In this document: piece after piece, positions 17,649-26,076 of the stretch
How positions within the stretch are numbered: position 1 is the stretch's first letter
How the letters are laid out: every line of letters starts with the position of its first letter
NCBI GenBank assembly: GCA_038253125.1
Contig: JBBSHM010000001.1
Coordinates: 62,001 to 126,000 of the forward strand
Direction: 5' to 3'
Length of the DNA stretch: 64,000 nucleotides
From: JAUJNH01 sp038253125
GTDB taxonomy: Bacteria > Actinomycetota > Acidimicrobiia > Acidimicrobiales > JAUJNH01
Notes under the pieces: model-generated
Told to the model about the DNA's origin: nothing
Databases searched by the model: none
What the model saw: only the letters and a program-made list of their open reading frames with translations
Position numbers and translations under genes: made by a program

Positions 17649-17879
17649 CTACCTGCTGACGGCCACGAGGAGCACGATGACCAGCACGATCACGCACACC
17701 ACCGGGAACACGATCCACAGGCCGGCAGCCTTGGTGATCTCGGCGCTCTCCGCCGGGTCCTCGGTCACGGCGGCGTCACGGCCTCGGGCCGGCGTGCTGG
17801 TCGTGGCCGAGCCCGGATGCCGGCTCGGGTCGTGCGAGATCCGGGTGTCCTGTTCGTCGTCGCCTTCGGGGTCGCCCAT
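17649..17879 (-). CDS. Small single-pass membrane protein, hypothetical
   Basis: 76 residues: a polar, acidic N-terminal half (MGDPEGDDEQDTRISHD) and one C-terminal helix (LWIVFPVVCVIVLVIVLLVA). ATG at 17879. No family recognised. It lies between the STAS gene and usfX within the SigF region, but involvement in that system is only a guess. Confidence 0.45.
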   Translation of the reverse strand: MGDPEGDDEQDTRISHDPSRHPGSATTSTPARGRDAAVTEDPAESAEITKAAGLWIVFPVVCVIVLVIVLLVAVSR

Positions 17880-17995
17880 GTTCCCCGTTTACCCGGTGAG
17901 GCCAGGCCCGAAGCATCGCCAGGCATGGCGACAGCGTGGGGTTGGGTAGGTCCGACGGTGCCGCTGGTGCCGACCCGGCTTGGCGAGGAGTTGAC

Positions 17996-18388
17996 GTGGC
18001 TGAAGGTCAGAGCATCCAGCAGAGGACGGGGCCGGTCGAGTTGACCGTCCCGGCGCAGAGCGAGCACCTCCGGGTGCTTCGCCTGGTCACATCCAGCGTG
18101 GCGGCCAGCCTCGAGCTCGACGTCGACCAGCTCGACGACCTGCGCATCGCCATCGACGAGTTGTGCAGCCTGCTGATCGAGCACGCCGAGAATGGAGCCC
18201 GGCTGCGCCTGTCGCTGGTCGGCCACCTCAAGCACCTGGTCGCTGAGGGGTGCATCATCGACCACGGGCCCACCGCGACCGTGGACAACATCAGCCGGCT
18301 GATACTCGACGGACTCGACATCGGGTGGAGCATCGACCAGGAGGCTGCGTCGTTCCAGCTGGTGGCCCCGCGCCCCGAGGCGCCATGA
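17996..18388 (+). CDS. Anti-sigma factor of UsfX/RsbW type
   Basis: 130 residues. The segment DDLRIAIDELCSLLIEHA matches the mycobacterial UsfX pattern, where the N-box of the HATPase fold is degenerate (no Asn), and it ends with a short GWSIDQEAASFQLVA strand. GTG 17996 follows GAGGAG at 17985-17990. The stop overlaps the sigma gene by ATGA, the same order as usfX-sigF in mycobacteria. It likely sequesters the downstream sigma factor until a STAS protein displaces it. Confidence 0.78.
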   Translation: MAEGQSIQQRTGPVELTVPAQSEHLRVLRLVTSSVAASLELDVDQLDDLRIAIDELCSLLIEHAENGARLRLSLVGHLKHLVAEGCIIDHGPTATVDNISRLILDGLDIGWSIDQEAASFQLVAPRPEAP

Positions 18389-19134
18389 CCACCCCGGACA
18401 CCGCCCACGAGCGCGAGCTGTTCGCCCGCTTCAAGGACACCGGCGACCGGTCGATCCGCAACGAGCTGGCCGAGCGCCACCGGGGTCTGGCCATCACGCT
18501 GGCCCGTCGCTTCAACGGCCGCGGCGAGCCGCTCGACGACCTGCTCCAGGTGGCCATGATCGCCGTGCTCCGGGCCATCGAGCGGTTCGAGCCCGAGCGG
18601 GGGAACTCCTTCACCACCTTCGCCACCCCGACGGTGCTGGGCGAGCTGCGACGTCACTTCCGTGACCACACGTGGGCGCTCAAGGTCCCAAGGCCCATAA
18701 AGGACCTCCACCTGCGGGTGCGCCCGGCGGTGGCCGAGCTGCGAGACGACTTCGGCCGGGCGCCCACGGTGCCTGAGCTGGCCGAGCACCTCGGCTGCGC
18801 CCAGGACGACGTGATCCAGGCGCTGGAGGTGAGCGCCGCCTACCGGCCGACGTCGATCCACGCCCCCTCGGCCAACGGGGAGCGGTTGAGCCTCGAGGAC
18901 CGCCTGGCGAGCGATGGCGACCCGCTGCACTCCTTCGAGGTTGTCCAGACCGTGCGCTCGCTGATGGAGCGCCTGCCCGACCGGGAGCGCACGGTGCTCC
19001 ACCTGCGCTTCTACGAGGAGCTGAGCCAGTCCGAGATCGCCGACCGGGTCGGCCTCAGCCAGATGCACGTGTCTCGGATCCTGAGGGCGACCCTCGAGCG
19101 CCTGAGCCACCTTCCCGGTGTGAAGGACGGGTAG
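18385..19134 (+). CDS. sigF: RNA polymerase sigma factor, SigF/SigB group
   Basis: 249 residues. Region 2 (LARRFNGRGEPLDDLLQVAMIAVLRAIERF shown in part as PLDDLLQVAMIAVLRA; FTTFATPTVLGELRRHFRD), region 3 (VPRPIKDLHLRV, TVPELAEHLG) and region 4 (LPDRERTVLHLRFYEELSQSE, GLSQMHVSRILR) are all present, as in general-stress or stationary-phase sigma factors of the SigF/SigB group. The start at 18385 overlaps the anti-sigma stop, implying translational coupling. The trehalose-synthase-like gene downstream may belong to its regulon (inference). Confidence 0.93.
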   Translation: MTTPDTAHERELFARFKDTGDRSIRNELAERHRGLAITLARRFNGRGEPLDDLLQVAMIAVLRAIERFEPERGNSFTTFATPTVLGELRRHFRDHTWALKVPRPIKDLHLRVRPAVAELRDDFGRAPTVPELAEHLGCAQDDVIQALEVSAAYRPTSIHAPSANGERLSLEDRLASDGDPLHSFEVVQTVRSLMERLPDRERTVLHLRFYEELSQSEIADRVGLSQMHVSRILRATLERLSHLPGVKDG

Positions 19135-19148
19135 CGGAGGCCGATGAG

Positions 19149-19589
19149 ATGAGCCCGTCAGAGACCATGGAGATGGATCTTCCTGCCGTGCCGAGCAGCG
19201 TCTCGGCGGCCCGCCACGCCGTGGCCGCGCTGCTCTACGGCTCGGCCGAGCTGCCCCACCGCGTGATCGAGGATGTCCTGCTGCTCGTCTCTGAGCTGGT
19301 CACCAACGCGGTGCTCCACGCCCGCACCGACACCCAGGTCACGGCCCGGGTCAACGACCGGTGCATCTCGGTGTCGGTGAGCGACCGTGACCCCCTCCAC
19401 GAGCCGGTACTGGCCGGACGAGGTTCCAGGGCCACGAGCGGCCGGGGGATCATGCTGGTCGACGCCATCTCCACGTCATGGGGCGTGGAGCTGCGCGCCG
19501 GCGGCAAGGTCGTGTGGTTCCAGGCCTCGTACGATCCCGTCGATCCCGTCGATCCCGTGGAAGGCGTCGCCGCCAGGCAACCGGGATGA
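19149..19589 (+). CDS. HATPase-fold serine kinase / anti-sigma regulatory factor
   Basis: 146 residues. It has a complete N-box (LLLVSELVTNAVLHART), the VSVSDRDP strand and a G-box (SGRGIMLVDAIS), so it should bind ATP, unlike the preceding UsfX-like protein. It is probably a RsbW/RsbT-like kinase that phosphorylates a STAS antagonist. It starts 14 bp after sigF. Near the C-terminus a 9-bp unit is repeated three times, giving DPVDPVDPV. Confidence 0.82.
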   Translation: MSPSETMEMDLPAVPSSVSAARHAVAALLYGSAELPHRVIEDVLLLVSELVTNAVLHARTDTQVTARVNDRCISVSVSDRDPLHEPVLAGRGSRATSGRGIMLVDAISTSWGVELRAGGKVVWFQASYDPVDPVDPVEGVAARQPG

Positions 19590-19770
19590 TCAGCACGGCT
19601 GGTCGTTTCCGGCCTCGGCCACTCCCCTTGGACCGGCGCCGAGCCTGATCGGAGACAGCTTCGCCCCGATCGCCGAGAAGCCCCTGGCCGACCTCGTCAC
19701 CTGGCCCGACCAGCACCGCGGGTGACCAGAGGCCGAGCGGTCCTGCCGCCCGCAGGCTAGGAACGGGTCC

Positions 19771-21411
19771 ATGCACGAAAGGTGGTACAAGCAGGCCGTC
19801 GTCTACTGCCTCGACGTCGCCACGTTCCAGGACTCCAACGGCGACGGCATAGGTGACTTCGCCGGCCTCACCAGCCGTCTGGACTACCTGGCCCGGCTGG
19901 GGGTCACGTGCCTGTGGCTGAACCCCATCCACCCCGGCCCCGACCGCGATGACGGCTACGACGTGGCGGACTTCTACGGCGTCGACCCCCGTCTCGGCTC
20001 GCTCGGCGACTTCGCCGAGCTGGTCCACCAGGCCGAAAACCGCGGGCTGCGGATCATGATCGACCTCGTCGTCAACCACACCTCTGACGAGCACCCCTGG
20101 TTCACCTCGGCCCGGTCCGACCCGGCTTCGCCCTACCGGGACTGGTACGTGTGGTCAAAGGACGAGCCGTCGGACCGGGCCCAGGGCGTGGTCTTCCCGG
20201 GCGTGCAGCGCGAGACCTGGACCTTCGACGAGGAGGCGGGGGCCTGGTACTACCACCGGTTCTACGACTTCCAGCCCGACCTGAACATGGCCAACCCGCA
20301 GGTGCGGGCCGAGGTCCGCAAGATCATGGCCTTCTGGCTGCAGCTCGGCGTCGCCGGCTTTCGGATGGACGCCGCCCCGTTCATCATCGAGCTGACCGAG
20401 CCCAACCAGGCCCAGCCTCGCAAGGACTTCGACTACCTGCGCGAGTTCCGTGAGCTGGCGTCGTGGCGGCGGGGCGACGCCGTCATCCTGGCCGAGGCCA
20501 ACGTCGAGCGCGACGAGCTGGTCGAGTACTTCGGCGCTGGCGACCGCCTGCCGATGCTCTTCAACTTCGCGTTGAACCAGCGCCAGTTCCTGGCCATGGC
20601 CCGGGCCGACGCGTCGCCCATCAGGTCTGCGCTGGAGGCGACGCCGACGATCCCGGATTCGTGCCAGTGGGCCACGTTCCTGCGCAACCACGACGAGATC
20701 GACCTCGGGCGGCTCAGCGAGCGCGAGCGAGCCGACTGCTTCGCCGCCTTTGGGCCCGAGGAGGACATGCAGCTGTATGGGCGGGGGATCCGCCGCCGGC
20801 TGGCGCCGATGCTCGGCAACGACCGGCGCCGCATCGAGATGGCCTACAGCCTGCAGTTCACCCTGCCCGGCACCCCGGTGCTGCGCTACGGCGAGGAGAT
20901 CGGCATGGGTGACGACCTCTCGCTGAAGGAGCGCGACGCCATACGCACGCCGATGCAGTGGACGAGCGGGTCCAACGCCGGGTTCTCAACGGCGCCGGCC
21001 GAGGCGCTCAGCCGACCGGTGATCAGCGGAGGCGAGTTCGGCCATGAGACGCTCAGCGTGGAGGCGCAGCGCCACGACCCGAGCTCACTGCTGCACTGGA
21101 TGGACCGGATGCTGCACACCCTGCGCGAGTGCCCCGAATTCGGCGTCGGCACGTGCACCCCGGTCGACACCGGCGACGCCGCCGTCCTCGCCCTGCACCA
21201 CGAGGCGCCGGGCGGGGTGGTTCTCGCCCTGCACAACCTGTCCGACCGCAAGCGCACCGTGGACCTCGGCGCCCAGCCCGGCCAGGAGGGCGAGCCGCTG
21301 GAGATGTTCTCCGACCGCCGCTACCCGGCGGTGGGTCCCGACCTGCAGGACGTGGAGCTGGCCGGCTACGGCTACCGCTGGATCCGCCTGCGGGAGACCC
21401 CCGGCCGCTGA
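19771..21411 (+). CDS. treS: GH13 alpha-amylase-family enzyme, trehalose-synthase-like
   Basis: 546 residues. GH13 regions: DSNGDGIGDFAGL, DLVVNHTS, GVAGFRMDAAPF (nucleophile Asp), ILAEANVE (acid/base Glu) and FLRNHDEIDL (third carboxylate). The flow WYKQAVVYCLDVATFQ to RFYDFQPDLNMANP is that of trehalose synthase, which isomerises maltose and trehalose. It lacks a maltokinase extension. AGGAA at 19758-19762 precedes the ATG. Its position right after the SigF set suits a stress-protectant role. Another GH13 glucosyl-transfer activity cannot be excluded. Confidence 0.82.
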   Translation: MHERWYKQAVVYCLDVATFQDSNGDGIGDFAGLTSRLDYLARLGVTCLWLNPIHPGPDRDDGYDVADFYGVDPRLGSLGDFAELVHQAENRGLRIMIDLVVNHTSDEHPWFTSARSDPASPYRDWYVWSKDEPSDRAQGVVFPGVQRETWTFDEEAGAWYYHRFYDFQPDLNMANPQVRAEVRKIMAFWLQLGVAGFRMDAAPFIIELTEPNQAQPRKDFDYLREFRELASWRRGDAVILAEANVERDELVEYFGAGDRLPMLFNFALNQRQFLAMARADASPIRSALEATPTIPDSCQWATFLRNHDEIDLGRLSERERADCFAAFGPEEDMQLYGRGIRRRLAPMLGNDRRRIEMAYSLQFTLPGTPVLRYGEEIGMGDDLSLKERDAIRTPMQWTSGSNAGFSTAPAEALSRPVISGGEFGHETLSVEAQRHDPSSLLHWMDRMLHTLRECPEFGVGTCTPVDTGDAAVLALHHEAPGGVVLALHNLSDRKRTVDLGAQPGQEGEPLEMFSDRRYPAVGPDLQDVELAGYGYRWIRLRETPGR

Positions 21412-21557
21412 GCCTGCCCGATGGCCGGCCCAGCGCTGCGCCTGGCGGCAAGGCCATGTCTTCCCGAGACTTGCCCATTTCTGGTCCCCAGAGGGTGCAT
21501 GAGTGGGCGCTCTTCGGCCGCCGTGGCCTCGGGCTCGGCGGGCGCCTCGGGGTCAGC

Positions 21558-22595
21558 TCAGCGCTCGGGACGCACGACAGCGGACGAGGTGCGGAAGAAC
21601 GTCTCGACGTCCCGCTCCCAGCGGTAGCCGGGGGCTTCGCCGATCGTCCGGCGCAGGCGGGCGGCCTTGGCGTAGGAGTCGACGGCGCCGGCCGAGGTGA
21701 ACGAATAGCGGAAGCCGGTGGAGGTGAGGCGGGAACGGTCGACGCCCCGTCCGTAGCGGAGCAGCGACAGGACCTCGGGCGGCAGGTCGATCAGACGGTT
21801 GAAGGGCATGAGCAGGCGGTCGGCGGCGAAGGGCGGCAGGATCGGGGCGATGCGGCGGCCGCAGAGGGCGGCGCACTCGCTCCACGGCAGGTTCCCCTCG
21901 CCGGCCACGTTGAAGATCCCGGGGGTCTCCTGCTCCATCACGTGGAGGATGGCCCGCACCACGTCGTTCTCCTCCACGAACTGCAGGAGCGGGTCGAAGC
22001 CGGCGACGGCCGGGACGACGGGCAGGTCGAGCAGGCGCGAGAGCGGCGTTCGGATGTCGGGCCCCAGGACGTTGGCGAAGCGCAGCCGGCTGACGGTGAC
22101 CTGCGGGTTGTCCTCAGCGAAGTCGGAGAGGTAGGCCTCGACCTCGAGCAGCGACCGCTCGACCTCGGTGCCCACCCGGGAGGTGCGGGCCGTCTCCTCA
22201 CTGAACCAGGCGGGGTCGCGGTGGCCGGCCCCGTAGACCAACGACGACGACTTCACCACCAGGTGGCGCACCGAGGAGTCGGGGGCGCCGGCGGCGGCGA
22301 GCAGGTTCATGGTGCCGATGACGTTGATCTCGTGCAGGGCCCGGCTGCTGGAGCGGGTGGAGTCGACCACCAGGAACGTGTGGAGGATCGTGTCGACCTT
22401 GGTGGCCCGAACCAGGCGGCTCAGGATCGAGTAGCTCTGGTCGGCCTTCACGTACTCGGTGCGCTCCAGCTCGACGGTGGGCTCTTCGGTGTCGAGGCCG
22501 ACGATCACCTCCACCGTCGGGTCCTGCTCAAGGGCCTGGGCCACCCTTCCGCCCCAGAACGTGGAGAGCCCGGTGACCAGCACACGCCTGCCCAT
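21558..22595 (-). CDS. NAD-dependent epimerase/dehydratase (extended SDR)
   Basis: 345 residues. The Rossmann start is VLVTGLSTFWGGRVAQAL, a variant of GxxGxxG in which the middle glycine is replaced (GLSTFWGG). SSSLVYGAG supplies the catalytic Tyr region, and VSRLRFANVLGP and GIFNVAGEGNLPW are substrate-side segments. It resembles the mycobacterial GalE2 (Rv0501) group, which is encoded next to an acyltransferase as here. Substrate unknown. It starts 13 bp after the acyltransferase stop, so the two form an operon. Confidence 0.83.
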   Translation of the reverse strand: MGRRVLVTGLSTFWGGRVAQALEQDPTVEVIVGLDTEEPTVELERTEYVKADQSYSILSRLVRATKVDTILHTFLVVDSTRSSSRALHEINVIGTMNLLAAAGAPDSSVRHLVVKSSSLVYGAGHRDPAWFSEETARTSRVGTEVERSLLEVEAYLSDFAEDNPQVTVSRLRFANVLGPDIRTPLSRLLDLPVVPAVAGFDPLLQFVEENDVVRAILHVMEQETPGIFNVAGEGNLPWSECAALCGRRIAPILPPFAADRLLMPFNRLIDLPPEVLSLLRYGRGVDRSRLTSTGFRYSFTSAGAVDSYAKAARLRRTIGEAPGYRWERDVETFFRTSSAVVRPER

Positions 22596-22608
22596 CAGTC
22601 CCGCACCA

Positions 22609-23489
22609 TCAGCCGCGCCAGACCGAGCGACGCTCGGACAGCATGGTGTGGAGGGCCTCTTGGATGGAGACGCGGATGGCCTCGGCCTCGTCCATGACCC
22701 GGCTCTTCGAGTAGCGCTCCTGGTCAGGCGGCACGTCGAAGCCGACCGGGTCGAGCACCTTCAGCTTGAACTTGGCCGGGAAGTAACCGACGAGGCCGAG
22801 CAGTGGACCCAGCAGCAGCATGTTGGCGGTGACGGGGAAGTAGGGCAGGCCCAGCGCCTTGGCCAGCGCCTTGGATCTCCACAGGGTCGGCATCGACTCT
22901 TCGGCTCCGACCACGGCGATTGGGATCACCGGCACCCCGGCCCGCATGGCGATCTCGACGAACCCGCCCCGCCCGAAGCGGCGCAGCTGGTAGCGGGTGT
23001 CATAGGTCTTGGCCGTGGCCTTGGTGCCCTCGGGGAAGACCAGGACCAGCTCTTTGTCCTCGCGCAAGAGGCGGTAGGCGTTGTCGGGGTGAGCGGCGAC
23101 GCCCCCCACCCGGCTCCAGATGGTCCCGACGACCGGCGTCTGGCGGAACAGGAAGTCGGCCAGGGTGTAGACGGGTCGCTTCAGCTCGGTCTCGATGCCG
23201 TGGACGATCACCGGGGCATCCGACGGGATCGCCGCCGCGTGGTTGGCCACCAGCAGGGCGCCCCACTGGCCGGGATCTTCTCCAGGCCCTCCCACTCGGC
23301 CCGGAACCAGTGGCTGTAGACCGGGTCGTAGAGCCGACGGCACAGGGCCCGGGCTCGCTCCGAGCGACCCCACGCATCCACGTCGGACAGGCGCGGGTCG
23401 GCCAGGGGCGCCACCTCGGGCAGGGCCGGCCGGGCCGGTACCAGCTCGGCTCCCGGCCCGACATCGACCGCCGGTCGGTTCACGGGCAC
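22609..23489 (-). pseudogene. Lysophospholipid (PlsC-like) acyltransferase interrupted by a frameshift
   Basis: The C-terminal 220 residues (LLVANHAAAIPSDAPVIVHG, LVFPEGTKATAKTY, RFGRGGFVEIAMRAGVPVIP) are a PlsC-fold acyltransferase of the actinobacterial NHxxxxPxD type. The matching N-terminus (RLSDVDAWGRSERARALCRR, FRAEWEGLEKIP) is in another minus-strand frame, starting at GTG 23489. The frames meet at the C-run 23261-23264; adding one C there (GGGG to GGGGG on the coding strand) restores IPASGGALLVANHAA. It is a real frameshift or a homopolymer error. Without correction the product lacks its first ~75 normal residues. Confidence 0.8.
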
Positions 23490-23669
23490 GAAGAACGAGG
23501 GTACCGGCCATGCCCCCGCCTGATGCCCCCGCCCTCCCGGCCGAGGCCGCCGGCTTTCCGCTGACCGGCCCGTCCCGACGTCCTCTCGGCCGATGCCCTC
23601 ACAGCGTTGTTCCCCTCAACGGCCGGCGCCGCGGTCGCTGTCACGGCCGACCCGTACCCTCAGAGCCTG

Positions 23670-24035
23670 ATGAAGGCATCGACTGACGAGCTGAGCGCCC
23701 CCGGCTTCGTGGCTGTGGCTCGTGCCGTGTCGGCGGTGGCCACCGCCCACGGGCTCCTGGTGCCGTCGTTCCGCTGCCCGCCCCGCACCCCGGGGGCTGA
23801 GCGGGCGATAAGCCGGTGGCCGGGCGGCGCCCGGGTCAGCGTCCGCCGGGCCGGGGTGGCCACGCCGAGCGTGGTCGAGTCGATGGTCGAGGGCGTGGTG
23901 GCGGCCAACGGCCTGGGCGGGGCGGCGGCCAAGGCCCTACGGCCCCGGCTCCGCTCGGCGGCGTGGGCGGCGCTCGACCGTCCCGAGCCCGAGATCGCCC
24001 GCTCCCGGGCTGAGCCGAGCACATTCGCCGCCTAG
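23670..24035 (+). CDS. Hypothetical protein, about 121 residues
   Basis: Starts at ATG 23670 (MKASTDELSAPGFVAVARAV). Segments LLVPSFRCPPRTPGAERAI, VVESMVEGVVAANGL and a basic C-terminal half look protein-like and use the normal high-GC codon pattern; I do not recognise a characterised family. No membrane helix or catalytic motif is seen. It lies between the divergent acyltransferase gene and the tRNA gene. The minus strand is also open over part of it, so coding is likely but not certain. Confidence 0.5.
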   Translation: MKASTDELSAPGFVAVARAVSAVATAHGLLVPSFRCPPRTPGAERAISRWPGGARVSVRRAGVATPSVVESMVEGVVAANGLGGAAAKALRPRLRSAAWAALDRPEPEIARSRAEPSTFAA

Positions 24036-24074
24036 GCCACCGCCGGGCCCCGAGGGCGTAGCCTTGGCCCGTCG

Positions 24075-24149
24075 GCCCCCGTATCCCAACTGGTCAGAGG
24101 AGCGCCCCTTAAAAGGGCGTCAGTGTGGGTTCGAGCCCCACCGGGGGCA
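24075..24149 (+). tRNA. tRNA with anticodon UAA (Leu) but class I fold
   Basis: A 75-nt cloverleaf. The acceptor stem is 7 perfect pairs (24075-24081 with 24142-24148). A short D stem TCC/GGA (24084-24086 with 24099-24101) leaves a 12-base loop. The 5-bp anticodon stem CGCCC/GGGCG carries loop CTTAAAA (24108-24114), anticodon TAA at 24110-24112. The variable loop is 5 bases (TCAGT); the T stem GTGGG/CCCAC has loop TTCGAGC; discriminator A149. CCA is not encoded. Leucine tRNAs normally have a long class II variable arm, so charging with Leu is not certain. Confidence 0.82.
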
Positions 24150-24161
24150 CTCTCTGAGACT

Positions 24162-24179
24162 GTATGCGTATACGCTTAC
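24162..24179. repeat. 18-bp imperfect palindrome downstream of the tRNA gene
   Basis: GTATGCGTATACGCTTAC has a perfect 10-bp core (GCGTATACGC, 24166-24175) flanked by GTA/TAC with one mismatch on each side. It lies 13 bp after the tRNA in a locally AT-rich patch. Purpose unknown: operator, recombination site or processing signal are possibilities. The remaining bases to 24288 show no gene. Confidence 0.45.
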
Positions 24180-24288
24180 GGTCTTCGGAGCTGTCGACGC
24201 GGGAGGCGGCTGTTGCGCGCCGAGCCGGGATCAGTGTCTTTAGGCGCCTTTAGTGGTCCTTGGGCGTGTACGTCTTCGTCCTGGCTGG

Positions 24289-25497
24289 TCAGGGCCGTCC
24301 GGCGAGGGTCATGCCTGACCACATGGCGCTGATCTTGACGACGTCGCCGCTGTGGGGGGCGGCGATCATCTGGCCGCCGCCGATGTAGATCCCGACGTGG
24401 CCCAGGCCCGACTCGAAGACGAGGTCGCCGGGCTCGAGGGCCCCGAAGGGGATGTGGCGGACGGTGCCGTACTGGGCGGCGGCGTTGTGGGGGAGTGATA
24501 CGCCGCCTGCGGCCCACGCTCGCATCGTCAGGCCGGAGCAGTCGAAGCTGTTGGGGCCGGCGGCGCCGTACACGTAGGGCTTGCCCAGCTGGGCCTGGGC
24601 GTAGGCCAGCGCGGCCTGGGCTCCCGAGGCGCTGGCCACGGGCGGCGGACGCGTGACGGGACCGGGCGCCACCGGCCCGGCCGCCGGGGCCGGCCTGCCG
24701 GGCGCGGCCGGCACTGCGGCCGCGGCCTTGGCGGGCGGCAAACCCACGCTGGCTGCGACCGGCCCGAGCTGGGCCCTGGCGCCGACAGGCGCGGCCGGAG
24801 GCGCCGCCGCCACCTTGCGCTGAGCGACGGCGATGCGAGCCTGGGCGTCGGTCGCAGCCTTGGCTTCCATGGCCGACTGCTCGGCGGTCACCAGATCGGC
24901 CAGGTGCCCCTTCACCTGACCGAGGGTGTCCTGCAGCTTGGCTTCGGTGGTGGCCACGTTCTGCTTGGTCGAGGCGATGTCGGACACCGCAGCGTCGGCC
25001 GCCTTCTTGGCCGAGTCGAGCTGGGTGCGCTGGTGCGCTAGGTCGAGGCGGGCTGCCCGGGCACCGTCGAGTGCGTCGGTGCTGCGCCCGGCGAGGACCT
25101 GGATGTAGGAGGCCTTCAGGACGTTGCTCGACGGTGACCCGGCATGCGAACGGCCGGTGGTGTGCATGCCGCCGTCGACGTAGGAGCGGACGGCCAGGTT
25201 GCGGAGCTTGGCGTCGGCGACGGCGGCGTGTCCGGCGGCGGCATCAAGGGAGCGCTGCCCGACGGCCAGCCTGGCCGTGGCCTGCTCCTGGTTCAGGACG
25301 GCGCCGTCGTATCGCTCGGCCAGGGCGGAGTCCCGGCGCCCCAGCTCGTCGATCTGTACGGCGAGCTGATGGGCGTGGGCCTTCTCGTCGGCCACCGGAT
25401 CGGCGGCGGCCCCGGAGGTCGGCAGCCCCGCGAGCAGCAGCGCCACGCCGGCAGCCAATGCGGCAGCGCGCCTGTTCAAGCGGCAGCTGGCTCGCAC
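24289..25497 (-). CDS. Secreted NlpC/P60 peptidoglycan hydrolase with coiled coil
   Basis: 402 residues. A signal peptide (AAALAAGVALLLAGLPTSGAAA) leads to a long helical coiled-coil region (residues about 40-230, with KAHAHQLAVQIDELGRR), then an Ala/Pro-rich linker and a C-terminal NlpC/P60 domain. The catalytic Cys is in NSFDCSGLTMRAW, the His in GLGHVGIYIGG, with APHSGD following. It is of the RipA/Cgp type: a D,L-endopeptidase with an autoinhibitory or docking coiled coil, acting in cell-wall splitting. GTG at 25497 has AAGGTGAT upstream. Confidence 0.88.
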   Translation of the reverse strand: MRASCRLNRRAAALAAGVALLLAGLPTSGAAADPVADEKAHAHQLAVQIDELGRRDSALAERYDGAVLNQEQATARLAVGQRSLDAAAGHAAVADAKLRNLAVRSYVDGGMHTTGRSHAGSPSSNVLKASYIQVLAGRSTDALDGARAARLDLAHQRTQLDSAKKAADAAVSDIASTKQNVATTEAKLQDTLGQVKGHLADLVTAEQSAMEAKAATDAQARIAVAQRKVAAAPPAAPVGARAQLGPVAASVGLPPAKAAAAVPAAPGRPAPAAGPVAPGPVTRPPPVASASGAQAALAYAQAQLGKPYVYGAAGPNSFDCSGLTMRAWAAGGVSLPHNAAAQYGTVRHIPFGALEPGDLVFESGLGHVGIYIGGGQMIAAPHSGDVVKISAMWSGMTLAGRP

Positions 25498-25551
25498 GAG
25501 GACATCACCTTAGGCCGCCGGGTCCGGCCTGTCACAGGCGGGGGCATGGCG

Positions 25552-26076
25552 TCAGGCGAACAGGCCGCTGGCGCCTGCTTCATGGGCGAGCAGGGCCTGC
25601 TTCACCGGGCTGCCCCACAGGAAGCCGCCGACCCCGCCGGTCGCCGGCACGACCCGGTGGCAGGGCACGAACAACGAGACCCGGTTCGTGGCGCAGCCCC
25701 GTCCGGCGGCCCGTACCGCAGCCGGTCGCCCGGCGGAGGCGGCCAGACCGGTGTAGGTGAGGGGCCGGCCGGCGGCGATCCTGCGCAGCGCGGCCCAGAC
25801 GGCGCGCTGGAACTCCGAGCCCTCGACGGCGACGTCGACGTCGAGTGGGGCCTCGACATCGCCTTCGGCCCAGGCCAGCACCGCCTTTGACGCGGCGCCG
25901 GCGTCGGCCACGACCCTCACCTCGGCAGTCCGGTGACGGGGCCCCCGCAGCGCCGAGACCAGGGCCAGGTCATCGGTGAAGCCGGCGGCGCACACCCCGT
26001 CAGCGCCGGTGATCAGCGTGACCGGCCCGGCGGGGGTGGGGTGAGTGGCGGCAAGCAGCGGCTCGGTGAGCGTCAT
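25552..26076 (-). CDS. ogt: Methylated-DNA--protein-cysteine methyltransferase
   Basis: 174 residues. The active site FVPCHRVV (Cys about 139) and GSEFQRAVWAALRRI with YTGLAASAGRPAAVRAAG mark an O6-alkylguanine-DNA alkyltransferase that repairs O6-methylguanine by suicidal transfer to its cysteine. The ATG at 26076 overlaps the stop of the upstream ada-alkA gene (ATGA), so the two are co-translated. An asparagine helix motif GRGCATNR replaces the more usual VGxAxxxNP pattern only slightly. Confidence 0.92.
   Translation of the reverse strand: MTLTEPLLAATHPTPAGPVTLITGADGVCAAGFTDDLALVSALRGPRHRTAEVRVVADAGAASKAVLAWAEGDVEAPLDVDVAVEGSEFQRAVWAALRRIAAGRPLTYTGLAASAGRPAAVRAAGRGCATNRVSLFVPCHRVVPATGGVGGFLWGSPVKQALLAHEAGASGLFA

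Noticed and set aside
19532..19558. Three 9-bp CGATCCCGT units
   Set aside because: Short in-frame microrepeat near the end of the HATPase gene; too small for separate interest.
21129..22697. Long plus-strand frame across the trehalose gene end and the epimerase
   Set aside because: It spans two genes on different strands and frames and has no recognisable domain.
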